NCBI GenBank assembly: GCA_035646975.1
Contig: DASROJ010000223.1
Span: forward strand, 1 to 20,761
DNA: 20,761 bases
From: DASROJ01 sp035646975
Lineage (GTDB): Bacteria; Acidobacteriota; Polarisedimenticolia; JACPZX01; DASXTC01
Direction of reading: 5' to 3'
The notes beneath the pieces are model-generated. The model made no database searches. It was not told the origin of the DNA and worked only from the letters and a program-made list of their open reading frames with translations. Numbering within the stretch: position 1 is the first letter of the stretch; each line of letters starts with the position of its first letter. Position numbers and translations under genes: made by a program. Below are positions 1 to 7,692 of this stretch, piece by piece.

Positions 1-1688
1 AGCTCGGCGAGCTGGCGCGAAATGGCCAGACCCAGGCCGGTGCCGCCGAATTGGCGGGTGGTTGAGCTGTCGGCCTGGGAGAAGGGTTGGAAAAGCTTCA
101 GCTGTGATGCCCCGGAGAGGCCGACGCCTGTATCGGTCACCTCGAACCTCAACAGGACATCGTCAGCGGTCTGCGTTACGAGCATCGCGCGCACGATGAC
201 CTCTCCCTTGAGCGTGAACTTGATCGCGTTGCCGATCAGGTTGATCAGGATCTGACGCAGTCGCCCGGGGTCGCCGCGCAGCACGAGGGGCACGTCGTGG
301 TTCACGAGCGAGCCGATTTCCAGCTTCTTTGCGTACGCCCGCTCGGCCAGCAGCTCCACGGCCTCTTCAAGCGCGGTGCGGACATCGAATTCGATCACTT
401 CGAGCTGGAGCTTGCCCGCCTCGATCTTCGAGAAATCGAGAATATCGTTGATGAGGCTCAACAGCGCCTGGCCCGAGTTGCGGACCGTCTCCGCATACTT
501 CCTCTGCTCGGCATCGAGATCGGTGTCGAGCAGAAGACCCGTCATGCCAATCACGCCGTTCATCGGTGTGCGGATCTCGTGACTCATGGTCGCCAGGAAG
601 TTCGACTTCGTCCTGGTGGCCTCTTCGGCCAGATTCTTGGCGGAGCGAAGGTCCTCGACGGCCTGCCTGCGCAGCGTGATGTCCTCGACCGCACCGACAT
701 GTCCGACGACGATTCCGGCATCGTCCCGCATGGGGGCCGTGCGGCCGTGCACCCACCTCACGTCGCCCTGCGGTGTCCGGAACCGGAACTCGCGGGAGAG
801 ACTTCCGCCCTCGCTCGTCGCCGCTTCCCAGTCGCTGAGAAACATTGGCAGATCGTCCGGGTGGACCGCCCGGGTCCAGTCCTCACCCAGGCTTTGGTCG
901 GAACTCAGACCGGTGATTTCCTGCCAGCACGAGTTCGTGAACAGGCAGCGCCCACCCGCGTCGGTGCGAATGACGCCGATCGGGGCGGCGTCCATGAGAG
1001 ATCGAGACAACTCCTCGCTCGCTTTGAGCTCGAGGGTTCTTGTCTGGACCACCTGTTCGATGTAGGCGTTGACCGTCTCGAGCCGGGCCTGTCGTCCGGC
1101 GTTGGCCATCATTTCGCGCACACCCTGCAGACAGGCCGTGACCAGGAAGATGTCGATGAAGACGACCCAGCCGGCATGCTCGAACGAGCGCCAGATCGGC
1201 GCCGTGAGCACACCGAAGACGGACTCGGGCCAGATGAATCCGCGAACCAGGTGGTCGACCACCACGACGAGCGAGGCGGTGATCAGGACCGGCCAGTCGC
1301 GATAGAACGCGAGAAAGGCGAGAGAGCCGAAGATGATGAAGTGCGTCTCGATCCGTCCGCCGGTGAACTGGATGAGCAGCCCGCTCATGAGCATCTGACC
1401 GACGGCCACGGCGTGTCGGGTGAGCACCGCTCCGGGCCGCGCCAGAGTGAGCGCGATCGGGAAACAGACGATGATCGGCCCGAGCAGCAGGGCGGCCCAG
1501 ACATGCGGGTGGGTCGTGCTCGACATTCCTTTCCAGGTCAGTGGGGAGAGCCAGAGTGCTCCACCGATCCCTGCGAGCATCTCGACCAGCATGAGTCCGG
1601 CGAAGAGGCGGTCGGTCCGGCGCAATATCGCCGCGCGGTCCTGCTGGTACAGCACGCCGGCGCGCTGGTCCACCTCTACGGAGTGCAT
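1..1688 (-). CDS. Membrane-bound PAS sensor histidine kinase (3' end cut by window edge)
   Basis: The 562 visible residues read continuously to the left edge with no stop, so the C-terminus is missing and a receiver domain may follow. Residues about 28-190 hold roughly six hydrophobic helices, including the stretch GGRIETHF at 110-117 found in a family of membrane sensor kinases. A PAS domain with its PAC tail covers about 225-345. The HisKA dimerisation domain starts near 350, with phospho-acceptor H370 in MSHEIRTPMNG. The HATPase domain shows the N box (NLIGNAIKFT), the G1 box (DTGVGL), the F box (LFQPFSQADSST) and the G2 box (GGTGLGLAIS). All catalytic boxes look intact, so it is probably active. 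The ATG at 1688 overlaps the end of the RedB-like gene by 13 bases, and AAGGTG lies just upstream of it. The likely partner is the receiver domain on the first protein of the same operon. The stimulus is unknown; the RedB-like neighbour makes a redox signal conceivable. Confidence 0.93.
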   Translation of the reverse strand, partial: MHSVEVDQRAGVLYQQDRAAILRRTDRLFAGLMLVEMLAGIGGALWLSPLTWKGMSSTTHPHVWAALLLGPIIVCFPIALTLARPGAVLTRHAVAVGQMLMSGLLIQFTGGRIETHFIIFGSLAFLAFYRDWPVLITASLVVVVDHLVRGFIWPESVFGVLTAPIWRSFEHAGWVVFIDIFLVTACLQGVREMMANAGRQARLETVNAYIEQVVQTRTLELKASEELSRSLMDAAPIGVIRTDAGGRCLFTNSCWQEITGLSSDQSLGEDWTRAVHPDDLPMFLSDWEAATSEGGSLSREFRFRTPQGDVRWVHGRTAPMRDDAGIVVGHVGAVEDITLRRQAVEDLRSAKNLAEEATRTKSNFLATMSHEIRTPMNGVIGMTGLLLDTDLDAEQRKYAETVRNSGQALLSLINDILDFSKIEAGKLQLEVIEFDVRTALEEAVELLAERAYAKKLEIGSLVNHDVPLVLRGDPGRLRQILINLIGNAIKFTLKGEVIVRAMLVTQTADDVLLRFEVTDTGVGLSGASQLKLFQPFSQADSSTTRQFGGTGLGLAISRQLAE

Positions 1689-2278
1689 GTCGGCGGCACC
1701 TTGACCAGACACCCGAACACCGGTGTCGTCAGCTGGTTCATGGATGGGTTGTCAACGAAGGAGAGGATCGCCCGACTTCCCGCGTTGTCTCCCTGGTGGC
1801 CCCGCGAGGGGGTGATCCCGCCGCTGAACCGAAGCGTGCCTGCCGCGTCGTACAGGAGCGTGTGCCCCGATGTGATGATGTTGAAGCGGCCCGCCTCGAC
1901 GCCGTCGATGTCGTCGAATACGGCAACGCCCGGGATGCTCAACGCGCGCAGCCTGGATTCGTCGCCGGCCCAGTCGGCGCCCGCGCCGACGGGGGAGACG
2001 AGAAGAACTTGCAGGCCCAGGAGATCTCCGGTGCGCGCGGCGATCTTCTCCAGCTCGTCCAGGCTGCTGCGGGAGCAAGGGCAGTGAGGGTGGAGGATCA
2101 TCAGGAGATTGGACCGGCCGGGCTGCCGCGGTATCGCGCTGTCGACCGGCCAGACTGTCGGGGGACTGCCCGGGTCTCCGGGTGTGAAGTCAAAGTCGAG
2201 CATCATGCCAAAACCAGTGGCGACCACTGCGCACCACAGCACGGCGAGAACTCCGGCCAGAGGACGCGAACCGGTCAT
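1676..2278 (-). CDS. RedB-like thioredoxin-fold membrane protein
   Basis: This is a 200-residue protein with one N-terminal hydrophobic helix (about 7-27) that is probably an uncleaved anchor or signal, so the rest should be extracytoplasmic. A thioredoxin-like fold is suggested by the strand NLLMILHPHCPCS, with C66-P-C68 at the usual active-site position. The second half carries FSGGITPSRGHQGDN (151-165) and TPVFGC (185-190), which I recognise from proteins annotated RedB. The motif is CPC followed by S, not a classical CxxC, so ordinary disulfide exchange by two cysteines spaced as CxxC is not possible. C190 near the C-terminus could be a partner. The start ATG overlaps the stop of the preceding ATPase gene as ATGA, and its end overlaps the kinase start, so all three are probably translationally coupled. 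A periplasmic redox input to the kinase is plausible but inferred from position only. The family name is from memory. Confidence 0.8.
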   Translation of the reverse strand: MTGSRPLAGVLAVLWCAVVATGFGMMLDFDFTPGDPGSPPTVWPVDSAIPRQPGRSNLLMILHPHCPCSRSSLDELEKIAARTGDLLGLQVLLVSPVGAGADWAGDESRLRALSIPGVAVFDDIDGVEAGRFNIITSGHTLLYDAAGTLRFSGGITPSRGHQGDNAGSRAILSFVDNPSMNQLTTPVFGCLVKVPPTCTP

Positions 2279-4479
2279 GAGGTTGCCGCCGCCCTCGCTC
2301 CCGTTTGAGACCGGGCCAGCAGCGCCTTCACGCGCGCCGCCAGCCGGCGGGGTTCCACGGGCTTGAGAATGAAATCATCGGCGCCCATCTGCAGGCCGAG
2401 CGTTTCGGTCTCGACGCTGGATTCTGATGTGAGCATCAGTATCGCCACGCAGCGGGTCAGAGGATCGTCTCGCAACGCCTTCACCATCGTGATGCCGTCC
2501 ATCCCCGGCATCCTCACGTCGCTCACGACCACGCTGGGCACCTGGCGGCGGGCCATCTCGAGCCCTTCATGGCCGTTGGTGGCCACCTGGACCTCGAACC
2601 CTTCCAGCTCGAGGAAATACCTCACCACCGCGGCCACGGTGGGACTGTCCTCCACCACGAGGACGAGCCTCTTCACCCCGTTCTCCAACCCGGCCAGAGA
2701 TTCCCCAATCTGCGCCGCCTGCGCCGCCTGAGTTGGCGTGGGCTGGAACATCTGGGATGCCTGCCCGTCATCGGGCGGCGCGACACGCGCGACCTCCTCC
2801 AGCGTCGTGAGACCACCGGCGGCTTTCTCGAGAGCGTCCTCCATCAGCGTCTTCATGCCCGTGCGCCGGGCGGCATCGCGAAGCGATTGCTCGCTGCCGC
2901 GCCGCGAGATCAGGTCGCGGGTCTCTTCGTTGATCACCAGTAGCTCGTGGATGGCCAGACGACCTCTATATCCCGACTGGTCGCACTCGTCGCACCCCGC
3001 GCCGGCTCTCCATGCGGTTGAAGCAGGCAGACGGGACGAACCACCCAGCTTCTCGACGAGTTCTTCGGCAGGCTGCCTGTCCACGACGCACCGGGGGCAG
3101 GGTTTTCGCACGAGACGCTGAGCCAGGATCCCGATCAGGGAGGACGCCACGAGAAACGGCTCGACCCCCAGGTCGAGCAGCCGCGTGACCGAGCCGGGAG
3201 CGTCATTGGTGTGGATCGTGCTGAGGAGCAGGTGGCCGGTCTGAGCCGCCTCCATGGCGATGGCGGCGGTCTCCTGGTCGCGGATCTCTCCGACGAGGAC
3301 GATGTTCGGATCCTGTCGCAGTATCGAGCGCAGACCGCTGGCGAACGTCACGCCGCCGCGACTGTTGATCTGGACCTGGTTGATCCCGGGCAGCTGGTAC
3401 TCGATCGGATCTTCGACGGTCAGGATGTTCTTCGTGGAGTTCTTCAGCCAGTTCAGCGATGCGTAGAGAGTCGAGGTCTTGCCGCTGCCGGTGGGCCCCG
3501 TGACGAGCAGCAGGCCTTGCGGCCGGCTCAGCAAAGTCTGGAACGCGTGCAGGTTGGCCTCGCTCAGAGCCAGTTTGGTCATGTCGATCTGCGCGCTGCG
3601 GCTGTCGAGAAGCCTGACGACGATCTTCTCGCCGAACTGGGTGGGCAGCGTGGAGACCCGCAGGTCGATCCGGTGCCCTTCGAAGCGCAGCCTGCTGCGT
3701 CCATCCTGTGGCTTGCGCCGCTCCGCGATGTCCATGCCGGAGATCACTTTTATCCTCGAGATGGTCGAATCCTGCAGATTCTTCGGGACCTTGAGGACGT
3801 CGTGCAGGATGCCGTCGATGCGATGCCGGACCTGCACGTAATCTTCCTGGGGCTCGATGTGGATATCGCTGGCGCCGGCTTTGGCCGCCTCGCTCAATAC
3901 CACGTTCACGAGACGCACGATCGGCGGAAGCTTGGTGTCGAGGGCAAGCTTGCCGATGTCGGCCGACTCGTAATCGGTCTCGGCGGATTCGACTTCTCCG
4001 GCGGGGTTGGCCTTGGCCATCAGCTCGAGAGTGCTGCGCTCCTCCGGGGCGGCCGGGTAGGTGCGCTCGACCAGCGACTCGATGGCGCTTTCCCCGGCCA
4101 CGACCGCCACCACTCTCAGGTTGGTGCGAAACTCGACATCCTGGAGCGTCGCGTAATCGAGCGGGTTCGCCATCGCCAGCCGAATCGTCCGTCCCTCCAC
4201 GCCCAGCGGCGCGACGCCTCGCGTGCGGCAGAACTCCGCCGGCAGCAACGCCGCGGTGGAGGTCTCCAGGACGAGGCTCGCGAGATCGGGGCACTCGAGG
4301 GTCATCGCCTCTGCGATCGCGTGCGTCACCGATGTCTCATCCGTCAGGCCGAGGCCGGCGAGAGCCCTGCCGATCGAGCCGCCGTCGCGCTGCTGGATTT
4401 CGCGTGCACGAGACAGCCCTTCCTCGTCGACGAGCCCGGCCTTGATGAGGATGTCCCCGAGAGGTTCCAGTTTTGGCAT
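2275..4479 (-). CDS. GspE/PilB-family secretion/pilus ATPase with C-terminal receiver domain
   Basis: This 734-residue cytoplasmic ATPase belongs to the type II secretion / type IV pilus motor family. Residues 1-140 form a MshEN-like N-terminal region (PLGDILIKAGLVDEEGLS). The core shows Walker A GPTGSGKT (328-335), an Asp box near ILTVEDPIEY (352-361), Walker B with IVLVGEIRD (393-401) and a His box near STIHTND (420-426). The zinc-binding tetracysteine is C461, C464, C496 and C499. A linker rich in Ala and Gln (about 570-600) leads to a receiver domain at 604-724 with E610/D611, phospho-acceptor D654 in SDVRMPGMDG, T684 and K706, all intact. Usual PilB or GspE proteins are about 500-570 residues and lack this tail. 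No pilin, platform or secretin gene is visible here. The sequence does not settle whether it drives secretion, pili or another machine. AAGGA sits about 10 bases before the ATG. Confidence 0.93.
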   Translation of the reverse strand: MPKLEPLGDILIKAGLVDEEGLSRAREIQQRDGGSIGRALAGLGLTDETSVTHAIAEAMTLECPDLASLVLETSTAALLPAEFCRTRGVAPLGVEGRTIRLAMANPLDYATLQDVEFRTNLRVVAVVAGESAIESLVERTYPAAPEERSTLELMAKANPAGEVESAETDYESADIGKLALDTKLPPIVRLVNVVLSEAAKAGASDIHIEPQEDYVQVRHRIDGILHDVLKVPKNLQDSTISRIKVISGMDIAERRKPQDGRSRLRFEGHRIDLRVSTLPTQFGEKIVVRLLDSRSAQIDMTKLALSEANLHAFQTLLSRPQGLLLVTGPTGSGKTSTLYASLNWLKNSTKNILTVEDPIEYQLPGINQVQINSRGGVTFASGLRSILRQDPNIVLVGEIRDQETAAIAMEAAQTGHLLLSTIHTNDAPGSVTRLLDLGVEPFLVASSLIGILAQRLVRKPCPRCVVDRQPAEELVEKLGGSSRLPASTAWRAGAGCDECDQSGYRGRLAIHELLVINEETRDLISRRGSEQSLRDAARRTGMKTLMEDALEKAAGGLTTLEEVARVAPPDDGQASQMFQPTPTQAAQAAQIGESLAGLENGVKRLVLVVEDSPTVAAVVRYFLELEGFEVQVATNGHEGLEMARRQVPSVVVSDVRMPGMDGITMVKALRDDPLTRCVAILMLTSESSVETETLGLQMGADDFILKPVEPRRLAARVKALLARSQTGARAAATS

Positions 4480-4556
4480 TAGAGTCGATTTCCTTGAAGG
4501 GGTCGGGTTGGCGTCCGCGGCTCAACACAGCGCGACACCTCCGGACCGATGGGGTG

Positions 4557-4585
4557 AATATAGGAATTGCGATGCGTGGCAACAA
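4557..4585 (-). promoter_or_regulatory. Candidate sigma70-type promoter of the ATPase-RedB-kinase operon
   Basis: On the minus strand, TTGTTG (4585-4580) and TATATT (4562-4557) are separated by exactly 17 bases, in a locally AT-richer patch. Transcription would start near 4550, leaving a leader of about 70 bases before the ATG at 4479. An inverted repeat spans the -35 box (separate entry). Assigned by eye; no transcript evidence. Confidence 0.45.
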
Positions 4586-4593
4586 CTCCACGC
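4574..4593. promoter_or_regulatory. Inverted repeat across the -35 box (possible operator)
   Basis: GCGTGG and CCACGC form perfect 6-base arms separated by 8 bases. The predicted -35 hexamer lies between them, so a dimeric regulator bound here would block or remodel polymerase access. It could equally be a chance palindrome in GC-rich DNA. Confidence 0.3.
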
Positions 4594-4626
4594 TGACAAT
4601 TCAACGACCAGTGTGTGATTGACGAG

Positions 4627-4646
4627 ACGCGGGCGAGTTCCCGCGT
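4627..4646 (-). terminator. Possible weak terminator hairpin after the SDR gene
   Basis: ACGCGGG and CCCGCGT form a perfect 7-base-pair stem with a 6-base loop, about 36 bases beyond the SDR stop. On the minus strand only a short pyrimidine stretch follows, with no real T-run, so intrinsic termination would be weak. The hairpin sits between the SDR gene and the promoter of the ATPase operon, which is where a terminator would be expected. Confidence 0.3.
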
Positions 4647-4681
4647 GGCCTGCTCGAGCGTGGGGTCACGCCGCCACGGGA

Positions 4682-5494
4682 TTACGCCATTACGGCGCCG
4701 CCGTTGACCGAGACGACCGCCCCGGTCATGAAGCTGGACAGGTCCGAAAGGGCGAACAGGACCGCCCCGGCGATCTCGTCCGGTCGGCCCACGCGGCGCA
4801 GGGGGATCGTCTTCTCGATGGCTTCACGCCCACCGCCGGCAAACGCCTCGTCGCACATCTCGGTGTCGACCCAGCCGGGCGCGACACAGTTCACCCGGAT
4901 GCCGGCGGGCGCCAGCTCGGTTGCGAGCGAGCGGGTGAAGGCGATGGCCGCCCCCTTCGTGGCGGCGTAGTCGGAGTGGAATGCCTCGCCTCGCTGGCCC
5001 GCGGTGGAGGCGATGTTGACGATGCGGCCGGAACCCGCTCGTTTCATGTGCGGCACCACCGAGCGCGCGCAGAGAAACATCGAACGCAGGTTGATCGCGA
5101 AGGTCCTTTCCCACGCGTCCAGTGTCATCTCGTCGACGGCCCGGCCTTCCCATATCCCGGCGTTGTTCACCAGCAGGGTCGGGGCGCCGAGCGTGGAGAC
5201 GACGCCGGCAACCAGTGCGGCGACCTGCTTTTCCTCCGACAGGTCCGCGGCGAACGCTTCGGCGATGCCGCCCGCCCCGCGAATCGATTCGACGAGATCG
5301 GTGGCCTCCCCGGCGCGGACGCGATAGTGCACCGCCACCCTGGCGCCGGCCTTTGCCAGCAGGTTGCAGCAGGCGCGGCCGATGCCCCGCGAGCCTCCGG
5401 TGACAAGCGCAGTGTGTCCCTTCAGATCGATGGCCAGCCCCTGGTAGCCGGTGGGGCCGGCGGAGCCGGTTGTGCCGGTGGCGCTCGACGTCAT
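4682..5494 (-). CDS. Short-chain dehydrogenase/reductase (FabG-like)
   Basis: This 270-residue classical SDR should be an NAD(P)H-dependent cytoplasmic oxidoreductase. The cofactor-binding motif is TGGSRGIG (32-39), followed by NNAG (110-113), N135 and the catalytic S163, Y176 and K180 (YAATK). All four members of the Asn-Ser-Tyr-Lys tetrad are present. The end, FMTGAVVSVNGGAVMA, is typical of FabG-like enzymes. The first 24 residues are a Ser/Thr/Gly-rich tail that most relatives lack. The start is nevertheless well supported, because GGAGG lies 6 bases before this ATG (AAAGGAGG in full). The sequence alone does not give the substrate: 3-oxoacyl-ACP reductase is one option, but there are no other fatty-acid genes nearby, so a sugar, alcohol or secondary-metabolite substrate is equally possible. 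It diverges from the TPR gene across a 67-base gap. Confidence 0.92.
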   Translation of the reverse strand: MTSSATGTTGSAGPTGYQGLAIDLKGHTALVTGGSRGIGRACCNLLAKAGARVAVHYRVRAGEATDLVESIRGAGGIAEAFAADLSEEKQVAALVAGVVSTLGAPTLLVNNAGIWEGRAVDEMTLDAWERTFAINLRSMFLCARSVVPHMKRAGSGRIVNIASTAGQRGEAFHSDYAATKGAAIAFTRSLATELAPAGIRVNCVAPGWVDTEMCDEAFAGGGREAIEKTIPLRRVGRPDEIAGAVLFALSDLSSFMTGAVVSVNGGAVMA

Positions 5495-5561
5495 GGGTGG
5501 CCTCCTTTGTCCCCATCGCTATAATGAAGCCGCATTCTAACGGTTTTCCTCGAGGTGCAAC
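5495..5561. promoter_or_regulatory. Divergent promoter region between SDR and TPR genes
   Basis: This 67-base gap must serve both genes. On the plus strand a perfect TATAAT (5520-5525) lies 36 bases before the TPR start, but no good -35 box is visible 17 bases upstream. On the minus strand TAGAAT (5539-5534) is a possible -10 for the SDR gene. Shine-Dalgarno sites flank the gap: GGAGG for the SDR and GAGG for the TPR gene. The two promoters overlap so closely that the genes may be co-regulated or compete. Confidence 0.35.
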
Positions 5562-7496
5562 ATGCTGACCTTCACGGCCCTGGTCGCCCTGCTCGCCATG
5601 GCCCCGGCTTCCCCTCCCCCCCCGTCGCAGCCGAACGTCCTGGCGATGCGACCGGACGGGGTCGATGCCGCGCGGCTCGACCCGCCGCTGCGGGATTCGC
5701 TGACCGGGCTGGTGGCTGTGGCGCTGGAATCCGGGGACGGATACGAAGTCACGGCGGTGCGGGAGGGGGCCTCCTGGGAGCTGAAGCTCACGGTGGTCGG
5801 CAAGGGACCCTGGCGCCTGTCGGCGCAGCTCGACCCGATCGCTCCGGGCGCCTCGTCGCGACGCATCAGCACGAAGAAGCACCCCTTCACGGGCCGGGGA
5901 GATCTCGTGGGGGCCGTCGATGCGCTCGTGGCGGAACTCGACGGCGGAATCCGGTCCCAGGCAGGGCAGCCGGCAGCCGCGCCGGATGCCCCCGCACCGC
6001 TCGCGCGGGTGCTGTCGTCCTCGTCGAGCGCGGTGGATGCCTATCTCGAGGGGTTGTCGCTCTCGCGTTCGGCAAACACCGGGCGCGCGCGGGAAAGCTA
6101 CGGCAAAGCCCTCGCCCTGGACCCTTCGTTCTGCCTGGCGGCGGTGGACAGCGCCTATCTCGACATCACCTCGGGTTCCGCTGCGTCGGCCCGGTCCCTG
6201 ATGGAAAAAACGACCGCGCGAGGGAAGTGCCCGACCGCTTCGATCGAAAGCGTGGCTCGTGGATTCGAGATGCTGTCACGCGGCGACACGGAGGGGGCGG
6301 TCACGTCGGCGGCGAGGATCCTGGAGCGGGCGCCGCACTCCCGCCGGGGGCATCTTCTCCACGCGCTGGCCCTTTCCACGGGCGGCCGCGCGCGAGAGAC
6401 GGTCGATGAATGGCGGGCCCTGGTGGGCGCGGAGCCTTCCGATGCCGCCGGCCAGATGTGGCTCGGCCTGGTCCTGATGATGACGGGCGACTTTCCCGCG
6501 GCGGCGGACGCCTTCGGCAAGGCACGAGCGGGCTGGCCGGAGCTCCTGCGAGCCTACACGCTGCAGGCGGAGGCCCAGGCGCGCCGGGGCGAGCCGGCCC
6601 TTGCGCGCGCGGCGCTCACCGACATGAAGAGCTTCATGACCGCGCGCGGCATCGTGCCCGACGATGACCAGCGCAACCCCGATCTGATGCTCGGCGCGGT
6701 CGAGCTGCTCGAAGGCCACACGGTGGCGGCGCTCAGGAAATTCGAGGCGGCTCTCGACACCCTGGAAAAAGCCGGTGCGAAGGCCGACGTCGTCGACACA
6801 CTGCACAATGCGGTGATCGAAATGCGACGGGATCTGATCGTCAGCAATGATCCGGTGAAGCGTCGCCGTGAGATCAGCGATGCGCGCGAAGCGATCAATC
6901 GCTACGAGGCCTCCCAGACCGAGGAGCACAGGCGGACCAGTCCGTGGGAGCTCCTGAGACTCAGGGGTCTCATCAGCGTTCGCGAAGGCAAGACGGTCGA
7001 TGCCTGGAAGACAGTGGATGAGATCAAATCGCACTCGCGCGAGCCGGGGTACTCAGAGTACTACGAAGCCTACCTGACCGCGGCCATCCTGCTCAAGGAG
7101 GGTGACGACAAGGGATCCGCGGCGCAATTCGAGCGCGCGGCCAAGGCGCGCGGCAAGATCGTGGATCTGATCGACCTGGCGCAGATGCAGGGAGATATCC
7201 GGAGCTACGCGGACTCGCGCGCGACCTACGAGGAGATTTCACGGCGGCTCGATCAATACGACCCCACGCCGGGGCCCGACCCGGGCCCGATGGGCGAGCT
7301 GGTCGTAATCGATCCTCATCTCAGCGCGATGATTCCCATCTATCACTACACCTGGGGACGGCTGGCGTTCGAGACCAACGAGCCGGCCGAATCGCGGCGG
7401 CACTTCAACAGGCTCCTGAAGTACTTGAAGGACCCGGACGCGGAATTGATGCCGCTCGTGAAGGAGGCGTACGGCAGAGGGGCGACGCCGGAATGA
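5562..7496 (+). CDS. Secreted TPR-repeat protein
   Basis: This 644-residue protein begins with a short hydrophobic signal-like segment (residues 1-17, ending in APA/S) and then a Pro-rich stretch. No lipobox cysteine is seen, so it is probably periplasmic or membrane-tethered by the signal. Residues about 30-130 form a small alpha/beta region of unknown family, loosely like the nucleotide-free 'TolB-like' domains that precede TPRs in related proteins (low certainty). From about 155 onward the sequence is helical and TPR-like: ARESYGKALALDPSF (177-191), MTGDFPAAADAFGKA and repeats near the C-terminus such as KGSAAQFERAAKARG. TPR proteins are protein-binding scaffolds; no enzymatic motif is present. 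GAGGTGCAAC precedes the ATG, which supports the start. The partner is unknown, and neither neighbour identifies it. Confidence 0.85.
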   Translation: MLTFTALVALLAMAPASPPPPSQPNVLAMRPDGVDAARLDPPLRDSLTGLVAVALESGDGYEVTAVREGASWELKLTVVGKGPWRLSAQLDPIAPGASSRRISTKKHPFTGRGDLVGAVDALVAELDGGIRSQAGQPAAAPDAPAPLARVLSSSSSAVDAYLEGLSLSRSANTGRARESYGKALALDPSFCLAAVDSAYLDITSGSAASARSLMEKTTARGKCPTASIESVARGFEMLSRGDTEGAVTSAARILERAPHSRRGHLLHALALSTGGRARETVDEWRALVGAEPSDAAGQMWLGLVLMMTGDFPAAADAFGKARAGWPELLRAYTLQAEAQARRGEPALARAALTDMKSFMTARGIVPDDDQRNPDLMLGAVELLEGHTVAALRKFEAALDTLEKAGAKADVVDTLHNAVIEMRRDLIVSNDPVKRRREISDAREAINRYEASQTEEHRRTSPWELLRLRGLISVREGKTVDAWKTVDEIKSHSREPGYSEYYEAYLTAAILLKEGDDKGSAAQFERAAKARGKIVDLIDLAQMQGDIRSYADSRATYEEISRRLDQYDPTPGPDPGPMGELVVIDPHLSAMIPIYHYTWGRLAFETNEPAESRRHFNRLLKYLKDPDAELMPLVKEAYGRGATPE

Positions 7497-7547
7497 TCCG
7501 CGTGCCCTGCCCGGTCATTCATGCAGATTCGAGCATGCACATTAATA

Positions 7548-7600
7548 ATGAAGAGACGGCCCGACGATCCCTCTCCAGACTCCTCGGGCCGCCTCTTCAT
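7548..7600. repeat. Large imperfect inverted repeat (17-base arms, one mismatch)
   Basis: The left arm 7548-7564 (ATGAAGAGACGGCCCGA) pairs with the right arm 7584-7600 (TCGGGCCGCCTCTTCAT) at 16 of 17 positions, around a 19-base loop. It starts 52 bases after the TPR stop and ends 93 bases before the peptidase start. No T-run follows on the plus strand, so it is not a textbook terminator, but it is stable enough to act as a transcription end, an mRNA-stabilising hairpin or a protein site. A smaller hairpin (CATGC/GCATG, 7520-7537) lies just upstream. Nothing else is seen in the 196-base gap. Confidence 0.6.
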
Positions 7601-7692
7601 CGGGACCCCTGGCCCGGCACGATATCCAGAAGCCCCGTACTCTTGGTTTCGCCGGGTTAGACACAGGCGGATGAAGAAAGGTTGACCGGAGA

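Noticed and set aside
297..2087. A 596-codon plus-strand open frame
   Set aside because: It is antisense to the histidine kinase and RedB-like genes, both of which have clear family motifs. The translation is charged and low in recognisable structure, as expected of a high-GC shadow frame.
3211..4482. A 423-codon plus-strand open frame
   Set aside because: Antisense to the GspE/PilB-type ATPase, whose motifs are unambiguous.
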